Below, piece after piece: positions 36,876 to 46,297 of a DNA stretch of 64,000 bases. How positions within the stretch are numbered: the stretch's first letter is position 1; each line of letters opens with the position of its first letter. Source of the stretch: Grammothele lineata (Eukaryota > Basidiomycota > Agaricomycetes > Polyporales > Polyporaceae); NCBI GenBank assembly GCA_002150815.3, contig NDFF03000138.1:62001-126000 (forward strand), read 5' to 3'. Under the pieces are notes generated by a model. It was not told the DNA's origin and made no database searches. It was given only the letters and a program-made list of their open reading frames with translations. Position numbers and translations under genes: made by a program.

Positions 36876-38100
36876 GGTGGGCACCTGTTTCAACATAAAC
36901 GCATGAATTTCTCACAGCGATCGCGTCAACACGTCCTGCCATTGCTTCGGCAGCTCAACTTGTGCTACCTATCTGGTGACGATGAAAATAGACGATTCTA
37001 TTGTAGAATGTAGGAAATACTCAGTGTCGTAGGGATGGAAGCTATGTAGGGAAGCCTCCGTGAGGAAATATTTATACATCGTCTCAGTTTACCGACGTCG
37101 CGTCACTCGTCTGATCCAAGGAAAGATATTCATCATATAATCTCGCCGTACCAGCCTATCATCTTCCCCGTGCCGCCCGCCATCGAAGTTCAAAGACAGA
37201 CGAAACCACGGAGAAGAACATAGGTGGTCCGCCTAAACCAAAAGCTCCATGAGAAGCAGGCGTTTGAAACCTCTTGAAAGAGGCCCTGATCCCACGCCCA
37301 GATATATTGACTCCCGCCCCGCCCCTGCAGTGACGATGCACGAGCCAACACATCTCGATGCGAAACCAGGATGTGCTCGTGCCGCCTCCCAGAACGGGAG
37401 ACGACACAGGCTTTTGGTGTCAGCACACGACAAGACACAAACGCCGTCGACGACGATAACGGCCGACCAAGACCAAGGGCAGCCGAGACACGCGACTGGG
37501 AGCCACTCAGTCACCCACTATCGGCTGCTCTCTGCTACGATCGGGTCAGGTTCATTGGGCAATGACGCCCTCGCCCTCCGCGACCGCCGCCGCCGACGCT
37601 CGCGCATGCGTCGCATGCTGGACAGATAGGCCAGAAGCTCCACCAGGGAGCCTCAATGCTGCGAAAGCGCAGACTTTTTTTCGGCTGCAAGCGACCACGC
37701 CAGCGACGACATCGACGACGACGACGGCCAGTCAAGACGAAGAGAGACGGAATGCACGTCTGGGAGCCACCCATCCGCACACGCCCGCCCCTTCCCGCAA
37801 TCACCAGACAGGCTCAGCGGCAACTCAAGCTCGCCTCGCCCTCCGCCATCTCCGCCTCCGCCTCCACCGACGCGAGTACGCATCACAGCCATACTAGACA
37901 GACAGGGACCAGCCCCGTCGCCCAGCGCCCCAATTTGAGGACCACCTCGTCCTCCTGACGTCCCCATATACGTACCAAAGGGACCACCTGGCGACTCAGC
38001 GACCAGCGCCGAGCGCCAGTCCCCAGACACGAGAACACCCACCTCCACCAGTGGAGGCGGGGGCTCAAGAACATCAACACATACTCACCTCCATTGGTGC
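36876..38100. other. 3' intergenic region between DUF6533 and unknown gene, right arm
   Basis: Counterpart of 25053-26273 and almost identical to it over roughly 1 kb. Both contain the same GC-rich, Ser/Arg-codon-like frames on either strand, but stops and frameshifts differ between copies. No coding call is made. Confidence 0.6.
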
Positions 38101-38802
38101 TCACCGAGGGGCAAGGCCTCCGAGGACAGCACGGTGCTTAATCTCCTCGTTGAGCTGCGCGTACACGATCGGCATCAGGTCCGAGCGCGCCTTCGTCAGC
38201 GCCCGGTACCGGATCCGTGCATCGTTCTGCGCATCCCTCAGGGACACCAGCGCCGCCTGGTGGTGCGTCAGTCCCTCGGCCAGCACCGTCGCCTCCCGAA
38301 CGACCCGGATCTTAGGAGCGGAGCCCGAGGCCTTACCAACACCCCGAGCGTCGCCCCTCACCGAGCCGTTCTCCTTGCCCGCAGTTGGCGTCTTCCTCTT
38401 GCGTGAGAAGAGCCCACCGACTTTCGTCGGCTGCGCTACCTCCAATCCCGACACGCAGTACGCAAGGTTCTCCGGGACGTACGCGTGGAGGTGCTGGCAG
38501 TAGCGCGTCCCTTCGACTGGGGTCTCTCTCGGGACGAAGGATCGCGTCGCGCCGTAGGCGGGAGCGAATTTGTCGACCGAGGCCGGCTGAGGGGGAGCGG
38601 GGACTTGGGGGAAGCGCTCACCAGAGACCGAAGGAGCGGCCTTGGGGAGACGGAGGTGGCAGTTGTTCTCGAGCACCTTCTCGTTCTTGTAGACCCAGTT
38701 GCGGGTTGTCTGACGAGATTCGGGGTCGTAGGAAAGCTCGAGGGAGAAGTGTGCGCCGTCGTGGAGGACGGGGATGGGTTTGCTAGCGTACCGGACGCTC
38801 AT
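38101..38802 (-). CDS. Unknown protein, 233 aa, right twin copy
   Basis: Same length and almost the same sequence as the gene at 24351-25052, with only three amino-acid differences seen. The start codon at 38802 lies in the same context (CAC-rich leader, then ATGAGCGTCCG). The basic cluster FSRKRKTPTAGKEN and the helical C-terminus are identical. No family recognised. The retained reading frame in both copies suggests both are functional, but near-identity at the DNA level means conservation by conversion cannot be told from selection. Confidence 0.72.
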   Translation of the reverse strand: MSVRYASKPIPVLHDGAHFSLELSYDPESRQTTRNWVYKNEKVLENNCHLRLPKAAPSVSGERFPQVPAPPQPASVDKFAPAYGATRSFVPRETPVEGTRYCQHLHAYVPENLAYCVSGLEVAQPTKVGGLFSRKRKTPTAGKENGSVRGDARGVGKASGSAPKIRVVREATVLAEGLTHHQAALVSLRDAQNDARIRYRALTKARSDLMPIVYAQLNEEIKHRAVLGGLAPR

Positions 38803-39334
38803 TGTGTTATGAGAATTGTGGGTGGTGTGGTGTGTGGGTGTGGGTGAGTGCAGGGTGCGGGTGCGTGACAGTCAAAACAGAACGTAGGTGAGGTGTTGGA
38901 GAGGCTGACTGAAGGGATATATACGAGAGGACATTGAGATTGAGGCTGAGAGAGATGAGGCTGACAAGCAGAGGGCAATCTGGTTGGCTGTTTGAGAGGA
39001 GGCCGACATTGCGACATATTGCGCGACGGGAGTGAGCGCAGATTCTTCTTTGTCGACTGTCAGTTCAGCGGGAGGAGGTTGGTTGAAGTGAACTCACGGG
39101 CACGCATACAGGGTGTCGTTGCCCCGGAAGTGTCTGGCGCACCTCGTCATCCCACAATATCATTTGTGCCTCCGAGTCCGACGGAACGAAATTGATATAC
39201 CGGCACAATACAAAGAAGCATTCTCCTAGAGCGAGTCAGTCTCATAAGACAGAGTGATCAAAGACGCACTCACAGATATACAGGTGGACCCTCCCCATCT
39301 CTTTCCCCCCTGCCATCTGTACTCCCTCCTCTGC
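38803..39334. other. Intergenic region, unknown gene to F-box gene, right arm
   Basis: Contains the mirrored G/T-rich microsatellite (about 38818-38872) and a mirrored ATATATA element near 38917. It aligns with 23805-24350 with increasing divergence towards the F-box gene. Confidence 0.5.
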
Positions 39335-41131
39335 TCACCACAACATCCCCCATTGGTGCCCGTCGTCTTTTCTCAACGATTCCAGTTTCCGCTCCGGCTC
39401 TACACAGAACGAGGGAAGGAGAGGTACGAGCGGCGGCATGTCCGAGGACTCCACGACGACGCTGGTAAAGTACCCGCGGAGCGCCTCCACATCGCGCGCG
39501 TCGGGAACTAGCCACGGCGGTGTCTGTATCACAAGGTGCTCGAGGAAGCCAAACCCCGTGCACCCTTCTTCATCAGCAGGTAAGGACAGCTCGGAGAGCA
39601 TGAGCGCGAAGGTCAGGATAACGATATCGGGGTGGTGCCGTGGGTCCTCGAGCCTAGTGGGCAGCATCGCTTGAATGGGGACATGCTCCGGATCGGGTGC
39701 TTGGCAGCGGCTCGGCCCATATATGATGCGGAGGGTGCGGAGGTTCGTGCACGCAAAGGATGGCTCGCGCGCGTCGGGGCACGGCGAGAGCCTAAGATCG
39801 AATGCCGGTGGTCGAGAGAAATGAACGCAATCGATGGTGAGGACGAGCGTTTCGAGGGAAGGAAGGGCGGCGAGAATCCGACGCAGGGTCTTGTGGTGTA
39901 TATCTCCGTACAGGGTCTCCGTGCTGATCCAGGCTTCGCGCACGGTTTGAAGCACGGTGTAGTTGTTGAGCAGTGCGGGGGTCCACGAACCAACTTCTGA
40001 CACTGGCGACCAGAAGTTGACTTTCGGGCCCAGTGTCCAAGAGGGGACGACGTGGAAGATATGGTTGTCCCCGATAACAGTGGCCGAGAACCGGTACTGC
40101 CAACGTTCGGGATAACTGGAATCTTGCTGACAAGTCCTGAATGCGAGCACAGACGCGCCATACGGCATCTGCTGGGAGAGCCATGCCGCGAGAACTTGAA
40201 TCCCTCTGTCACCGCCGCGGTTGTTTCCGTGGACTTGGAAGGCAAGTTGGGGTGAAGTGTGATTGAAGAGGGAAAGGCAAAACTCCAGAGCACCCGTTGC
40301 GACACTGCGGCGCAGTACGTTCAGAGTGATCCGACGAAGGCGTCTCAATACGACAGTCTTGTCATCTATGCGAGGGAACGGTGAGTCCTGATATGCCGAT
40401 GGAACGTCTAAAGCGAGGGATTGTAAAGACGGGCATTGAGAGAGAGCACGAGCGAGTTGATGAAAGAACCGAGGCGTTTGAATGCCGATCAGGGATAGAT
40501 GGGTGAGATTCGGTAGGTTGCATGCTGGAAGCACAGGTACTTGCGTGAGTGAAATCACTTGGAGGGAATTCGCGGAAGATCGAGGTATAGGTAAGATGTC
40601 CGTGTTCCAACCGGGCACAGAACCTGGCATGATAGGCCCTTTCTGGTCAACGAAGAGGCTTCGAAGCGCTGGGTGATCGTTCTCGAGGAGAAGCGTGTGC
40701 AACTGATCGAGATGTGGGCGAGAGACTGCTGTAAGGTGTAGTTCATGTATACGTTGCGAATGGGCACGATAAAACCCATCCACGAGGGTTGGTTGATCCC
40801 ATAAAGGCTCGAGGACTACCACCAAAGGAATGCCACACATTGGAATCAAGTCTGGTCGATACAACCGTGGAGCCACGATGACGGTGTTCCATAGGAGTGG
40901 ATGGGACAGAACAGCCGTCCTGAGGTGACGGCAAGTCTGGAGCAAAGGAATGAATGTGAGGGCGGATGTCGCCGTATTGCGCCAGTACGAACGTAGCCGG
41001 GGTGCTGTGACCGCAATTTGGGTGGTGTGTGGTATTGGTAGAGTCGGATTCTCCACCCAGCCTCTAACATGATCCAGGATTAGGTACAAGACGTCCATGG
41101 GAAGCCTGAGTAAAGGGCTGCTCGCGTTCAT
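39335..41131 (-). CDS. F-box-type protein with leucine-rich C-terminal region, right arm copy, 598 aa, intronless
   Basis: Single exon starting MNASSPLLRLPMDVLYLILDH, an F-box-like N-terminus, followed by FIPLLQTCRHLRTAVLSHPLLW and irregular leucine-rich segments (LPNLTHLSLIGIQTPRFF). Length and ending (DDGHQWGMLW) match the left paralogue at 22011-23804. Divergence is spread over the protein, with conserved islands at RSYWRNTA, CRHLR, SHPLLWNTVI and CTNLRTL. Probable SCF substrate adaptor by family; no substrate can be inferred. Confidence 0.8.
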   Translation of the reverse strand: MNASSPLLRLPMDVLYLILDHVRGWVENPTLPIPHTTQIAVTAPRLRSYWRNTATSALTFIPLLQTCRHLRTAVLSHPLLWNTVIVAPRLYRPDLIPMCGIPLVVVLEPLWDQPTLVDGFYRAHSQRIHELHLTAVSRPHLDQLHTLLLENDHPALRSLFVDQKGPIMPGSVPGWNTDILPIPRSSANSLQVISLTQVPVLPACNLPNLTHLSLIGIQTPRFFHQLARALSQCPSLQSLALDVPSAYQDSPFPRIDDKTVVLRRLRRITLNVLRRSVATGALEFCLSLFNHTSPQLAFQVHGNNRGGDRGIQVLAAWLSQQMPYGASVLAFRTCQQDSSYPERWQYRFSATVIGDNHIFHVVPSWTLGPKVNFWSPVSEVGSWTPALLNNYTVLQTVREAWISTETLYGDIHHKTLRRILAALPSLETLVLTIDCVHFSRPPAFDLRLSPCPDAREPSFACTNLRTLRIIYGPSRCQAPDPEHVPIQAMLPTRLEDPRHHPDIVILTFALMLSELSLPADEEGCTGFGFLEHLVIQTPPWLVPDARDVEALRGYFTSVVVESSDMPPLVPLLPSFCVEPERKLESLRKDDGHQWGMLW

Positions 41132-41965
41132 CTCAGCTTTGAGGCCACTGTCCTGTCGTTAATCGCTCAATAAAGAATTGAATTGAAGTTAGAATAAGAA
41201 CGAACTAAATCGTCTCTGCATGAGCGACAACACCGTTAATACCTCTAGTGATGTATGAATCAGAGTGGAAAAGGACCCACGTCAGCTGGGCAACATTCTG
41301 TTCAATGGCCATTGAATGAGCAGGCGGATCCATTTGTCAGGAATGCGATCAAAGTGCAAGGATAAGAAATACACGGTGGTGGGTCGTCGCCGTATTGGGC
41401 GTCAACGCCTACCTATACATCGAGGCGATTCTACCAATCGGCGCTAAGGTAGGTACGAGCGAGCTCGAGTCTAGACTCTAGGGACGCCAACGCTTAGTTC
41501 GCTCGACGATAGTATACTCTGCGCCCAAAGCATATGTATACCCAGCTCAAGCTTCAAGGGGGATCGTACTCCGGTGTTGGGCTTAGTAGCGAGCTCCTTA
41601 TGCTAACAAAGCCTAGCATCTGCGTCTCCTCATCTTAAGCAGGACATACGCTCCACGATCACAATCTGAGACCTCTTCCAGGCGCATTAGGTTTTCGCCT
41701 TAGAAGCGTATGCCTCAGCCTGCGGTATCGTTTTGGCCGCGTCTACTCGATTCGCTTCTTGCATGCGTGAATTTTACAAAGCGGCTGTCCGCCCAGAACA
41801 CCGCCAACAAAAGGCAAGTACATACGAGAGGATAGGATAGCGATGACCAGCGGCCGGGCGGGGGCCGCGCTCCGAACGCCCCTCCCGTCATCTTTGTAGT
41901 AGCAATACGGAGCATAGCAGTCATAGCGCATAGGAACCCAAACCGACGTCCAAGGGCACACCCGC
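41132..41965. other. Intergenic region between F-box gene and RPS17
   Basis: About 830 bases. No supported gene. The part near 41966 should be the RPS17 3' UTR. Confidence 0.5.
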
Positions 41966-42671
41966 TTACGAGCGGCCAGCACCGGGGACGTTGCGGCGTT
42001 CCCTCCGGGGCCCACGCTCCGCCTGGGGCATCGCAGGCTGGACGACGCTGTAGGGGATAGAGTCGAAGTTGAGGGAGTGGAGGAGGTCCTGGAAGGCGGC
42101 CACCGAACGTATTGAGAGTGCGACAAGGGAAAACAAGCGGTAGAACGCACCTTGGTGTCGGGGTCGATCTCCAGAGGGTTGACGGTGATGTCGAGGGCGG
42201 AGACCTCGGGGACGTAGTTGTCCTTGCGCTCGCGCTCCTCCTCCTGGAGCTTGAAGGAGATACCACGGACGGGCCCGCGCTGGATACGCTTCATTAAGTG
42301 GGTCGTGAAGCCGGCGATCTTGTTGCGGAGACGCTTCGAAGGAACGACAGCCTAGCGGGGTGGGATATAAGGGGCAAATCCTGAACATCAGCTCAAGGTA
42401 TGTACGCACGACTTCATCGATGATACGCTTGTTGGTGTGGAAATCGAGAGTAAGGCGGGGGTAGCTGTTGGCGACGCATAAGTTCTCTTCCCTCTCGCCG
42501 CCATATCCACCACCCTTCCCGCGTGCCCAGATCTGCAGCGACACTCACTACTTCTCGATGAGGACACGGGAGGCCCTTTTGGTAGTCTTGGTGCGTACGC
42601 GACCCTGGTGACGAGCAGAACACGGTCAGCACTATCGCATTGGACACTGACATAGATTCCGCACTAACCAT
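41966..42671 (-). CDS. RPS17: 40S ribosomal protein S17 (eS17), 145 aa
   Basis: Structural protein of the small ribosomal subunit. Exons 42671-42669 (the ATG alone), 42604-42549, 42464-42410, 42351-42151 and 42088-41966 join in phase to 145 aa. The product begins [21 protein letters not shown] and continues through [41 protein letters not shown] and [16 protein letters not shown], all diagnostic of eS17. The first coding exon holds only the start codon, a structure often seen in fungal ribosomal protein genes. It is divergent from RPS22 at 424 bp distance. Confidence 0.96.
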
Positions 42672-43095
42672 GATGGAACTTGAGGGATGTCGGGGGGCTT
42701 GAGCCTGGCTTGAGCTTGATACAGTCGACGGCGAGCAGAGCGGTAGCTGCAGACGGATTGGCCGGAGAATGCCGGGTGGCTGAGCAGAAACTATACAGCT
42801 GCCAGCCACCGCCGCGTCGCGCGAAATGTCTCGTTAGGCGCTAGTGCCAGCCCGTCTGTCCTCACCGTCGCCGCCGTTCCTCAAGACTCTCTTCAAGGTG
42901 AATGCTGCTTTCTGGTCACTCAGCCGTCGCCGATGCAGCGCTTGACGATTTCCTCTTCTCTGTTGCGCACGGTGATCTCAGCTCGTCTTGACTCGCGTTC
43001 TCTATAACGCGACACTCGGACGAGCGTATTCAAGGTTGCTTACCACCCCTTGTACCACCTAGTCCCTCCTTCCCGGCCTCTTCTACTTGCCCACC
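42672..43095. promoter_or_regulatory. Bidirectional promoter region RPS17 / RPS22
   Basis: The 424 bases between the two ribosomal protein start codons are rich in CGTCGCC and pyrimidine tracts (for example about 42865-42900 and 43060-43080). The RPS22 ATG has the context CCCACCATGG. Co-regulation of the pair is inferred from the head-to-head arrangement. Confidence 0.6.
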
Positions 43096-43895
43096 ATGGT
43101 TCGCGTCTCTGTCCTCAACGACTGCCTTGTGAGTGCGCATGAACCTCATGACGAAGGTGTGCTAATGTCTGTCTTAGAACAACATTGTCAACGCCGAGCG
43201 CCGTGGCAAGCGCCAGGTCCTCATCCGTCCTTCCTCGAAGGTCATCGTCAAGTTCCTTAGCGTCATGCAGCGTCACGGTGAGTATCTTCCTCTCATTGCC
43301 GTTAAATATCTTTCTTTTCTTGTCGGGTTTTCTCTTCATTGGATTGTGCTCCCCTTAGTATAAACACCCGGAGTTATAACTACGATCGACGAGGTACTGC
43401 TCCCACCCGCCCCTCGTTTTAAGGCTCCGGAACATTGATACCCTCTCAAAACCATTACAGCATCTGACCTTTCATTCATGGGCTCGTGCTCACTGCAGAC
43501 GGGACATCTCTTGACTCTGTCACGATATCATGCGCTTCTGTCATCTCATCGGACTATAACTGACTTGTCATATTGTGCAGGCTACATCGGCGAGTTCGAG
43601 ATCGTTGACGATCACCGTTCCGGCAAGATCGTTGTGCAACTGAACGGCCGTCTGAACAAGACTGGTGTCATCTCGCCAAGATACAACGTTCAGGTCAACC
43701 AGATCGAGAACTGGGTCAACTTGCTCCTTCCTGCTCGTGGCTTCGGTATCATCATCCTCGTACGTGCAGTGCTACAATCAATGACACTGGACGTTTCTAA
43801 TCTCTGAAAATCAGACGACCTCGTCTGGTATCCTCGACCACGAGGAGGCGCGTCGCAAGAACGTCGGTGGCAAACTCCTGGGCTATGTTTACTAG
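43096..43895 (+). CDS. RPS22: 40S ribosomal protein S22 (uS8, RPS15A), 130 aa
   Basis: Small-subunit ribosomal protein. Exons 43096-43128, 43178-43277, 43581-43759 and 43815-43895 join in phase to 130 aa, the exact family length. The sequence [20 protein letters not shown], then [46 protein letters not shown] and the C-terminal [20 protein letters not shown] leave no doubt. Intron 2 (43278-43580) is about 300 nt, far longer than the neighbouring introns, and contains a candidate H/ACA snoRNA hairpin listed separately. Confidence 0.97.
43368..43437 (+). ncRNA. Candidate H/ACA snoRNA 3' hairpin inside RPS22 intron 2
   Basis: CCGGAG (43368-43373) pairs with CTCCGG (43425-43430), closing a pocket. 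An inner stem ACGAGG (43389-43394) pairs with CCTCGT (43412-43417). ACA follows at 43432-43434. The distance from the inner stem base (43417) to the ACA is 15 nt, the value expected for H/ACA guides (14-16). In budding yeast the RPS22B intron hosts the H/ACA snoRNA snR44, so the host gene matches. The left pocket strand (15 nt) is long, and I could not identify a good 5' hairpin or a perfect H box. The call stays tentative and the 5' limit is unknown. Confidence 0.45.
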
Positions 43896-45520
43896 ATGTA
43901 CATGTATCTCCTTTGCCCTGTGTAGGTCGTACCTATATTCAAAAATGAGCTGGCCGAGAGGGGCCGTCATGCAGTGCGCATATATGAACTCAGGCGCGCG
44001 CATGTGTTGTACAATATTCTATACTCTGTGGCGTGCTTACCCCCGTCGTTATGTCGAGATTTGAAAACGTGATTTCGCGTACGAGTATGGCTGCCAAATC
44101 GGGACAAGCTCGTCTAGCGACCGATGGACGAACTCGGTTCGTTTTGTGAGCATTCCGGCCGGCGTGACTCAGCGACTCCCTTGTCCCTTGTCCCTTGACC
44201 GGAACCAAGTGTGCTCGATTTCGAGGCCAGCCAGGATGGCCACCACATTTGTACATCTTCAGTTCACAACACACTAACTCGATGCATCGACGCACAAGAA
44301 ATGCAAAATTTCCGGTGAGATGCATTCCATGACGACCAACTACTCTCCAGGTTCTTCCTTTTCTACGGCGGCTTTTTGGCATATCCGTCCATAAAAATCT
44401 TTGGTCGGTCAATGTGGGCGGCACCATCGTGGTAAGGAGCCCCGTCTTGGCAGAACTATACGCAGCTTTGGTCCGCTGATGCCCTTTGCACCCACAGATA
44501 GCACGTTGTCGGAGCGACTCGACGCACGAACGAAGGTGCCATCTCGATCGTAATGCGGTCGCTGCGCCTTCTTTGCGTCTCCGAAATGAACTCCTGATCT
44601 GCGTACACGCGGACCCGTGTGGCTTGGGGGGCTCGAGTTGTGCAAGAAGGCCCGATCGCGCGGCGACCTCTATATCCGCCGGCGGGTTCCCTCGGCGAAG
44701 GCGGTCGGTGAGTGCAAACTGCGCGCATGACACGCTTTTGCGCGTGTCGTTAGCGTAACGATTATGCACTCGGGCGACACGCCCGCCGCCCACGGTTGCC
44801 CGAAAGAGTATTCTCGGAGGGCGGCGGTGGGCGGCGGTGGGCGCCTGCCCGTTCATTGGCGAGCCACTGCCTGCGCGAGCGCGATCTCGAGAGCGCGGCG
44901 GCAGATGGACCGAAGGCGGGGTGCGTGCCGCCTGCGTAGTGCCGAACGGGCTCGTGTTGCGCATCCTTTTTCTTCCTTATGGAGGCGAGTTTCGCGTCCC
45001 TTGATAAAAGAAAGGAGGGTGTTGATTGCCTTTTGCTCCGTCGAGCACCAGTGTCGGGCACCCCGAGGCGCAACCGTCGCCTACCAACGGATCACGCGTA
45101 GCGACGCCCCAGGCCCAGGGCTATTGTGGCCCTTCTACGTGCTGCACGATGCGGGTAGGAGGAGGACGTGGTGGCCGGCGTGTTAAATAAATGCCTCTGG
45201 GAACCTTCTCGCCCATAGATCGGGCTCGCTTGCCTCCCACGCCGCATCGAGCCTGTCCTTCTACCTCTAGCGCAGTGAGATTCGTTGTTATCCTTAAGTA
45301 TCTCCTCTACCCACCTCCGAAGGACAGAAAGAGAAGGAGCGTGCGTGCCCCGTGTCAGGTGCGTGGTCGGTCCATATTCCCTCCTGCGGAAGCCGGCGCT
45401 GACGAGCCGCCCGCTCCTCCCGCAGACTTTGCTGTGTGCCTACGGCGCTGTCAGGTGCTATCGCGGCCGGTGCATCCTTGATCCGTTCTACGAACCCGTC
45501 ACTACCTCCCTCCATCAACA
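43896..45520. other. Intergenic region RPS22 to orphan gene
   Basis: About 1.6 kb. The start should be the RPS22 3' UTR. Open frames on both strands at 44.0-45.2 kb are GC-bias frames without domains. No repeat or RNA gene was recognised. Confidence 0.5.
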
Positions 45521-46297
45521 ATGTCGACGCCATCTGGGCTCGTCGTTGGCGATCCACCTCTACCTCCACCTCCACCGACAATGTCGACAAGTACCGCCCT
45601 CGTTCTGTACCAGCCACCACCGCCCGTAGAGCCCTGGAAAATTGTGAAGCCGTCGAGGATGTATAAGCTACTGCAGGCGGTACGGCTGGAGCCTCGGAGT
45701 ACAGAGCGTTTTGTTCCCGCTCTTTATTATCAGGTGTGTCTCATTCTCGGTCTAGTGCCTTCTACGCCTATTCACGGTGTTGCATCACCCCCAGCCTGGT
45801 GACTGGGTGAGCATTTGCTATTGTGGACGAACGGGGTCTTGGAGGCCTGGCCAAGTCTGCAGTGATTACGGGACTCGTGTAAAGGCAAGCTCCTCATGTC
45901 TATGCGGTTTGTGCGTTCTCTCGTTGACCGCGAAAACCTGCTACTGTATATCCAGGATTACGTAGGAGAGTTCGCTGTTCCGGTCAACTACGTGAAGAAG
46001 AACGGCAAGAAGGAGTTCGGGTACTACAACCCTTGGAGATATGAGATTCAGTATGACGAATGGCTCGACAAGGCGATGAAGAAGCTGCTATGGGAAGAGG
46101 AGCAGATACGGCAGCAGCGAAGAGCAGAGCGTACGGAGCCGATACAACCGGCGACTGAAACGCAGATTCGGGAGAAAGCGTGCGCCTCAGCGGAGGGGGA
46201 TAGCGGAACGTTGTCTTCAGTGGAAGATAGTGAGACGTGGTGTTCCATGGACGAAACTCTCACCTGGACTTCAGCGGAGGATGAGGGTCATTCGTAG
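45521..46297 (+). CDS. Orphan protein with a possible KOW/SH3-like segment, about 226 aa
   Basis: Exon 1 (45521-45733) encodes a Pro-rich N-terminus and WKIVKPSRMYKLLQAVRLEP, ending at TATTATCAG|GTGTGT. Exon 2 (45795-45854) encodes PGDWVSICYCGRTGSWRPGQ. The preferred third exon (45890-46297) continues with FVRSLVDRENLLLYIQDYVG, EFAVPVNYVKK and an acidic Ser/Glu/Thr-rich tail. The GDWV...PGQ...VDRENLLLYI...VPVNYV pattern resembles a KOW-type fold, which binds RNA or protein; this is a guess from pattern only. An alternative splice (exon 2 to 45878, exon 3 from 45956) also closes in phase and gives 212 aa. No supporting homologue is known to me. Confidence 0.45.

Larger units (their letters stand above)
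35071..41131 (-). repeat. Right arm of the mirror-image segmental duplication
   Basis: Inverted counterpart of 22011-28079: DUF6533 gene (+), unknown gene (-), F-box gene (-). Arm length differs by only 8 bp between the outermost and innermost start codons. The most conserved stretch corresponds to about 37.07-38.82 kb. Homology fades quickly outside both F-box start codons; only about 20 bases upstream still align. Confidence 0.9.

Noticed and set aside
22011..41131. The duplication as a biosynthetic or defence gene cluster
   Set aside because: No core enzyme, nuclease, toxin or sensor gene is present; the central genes are ordinary ER-targeting factors.
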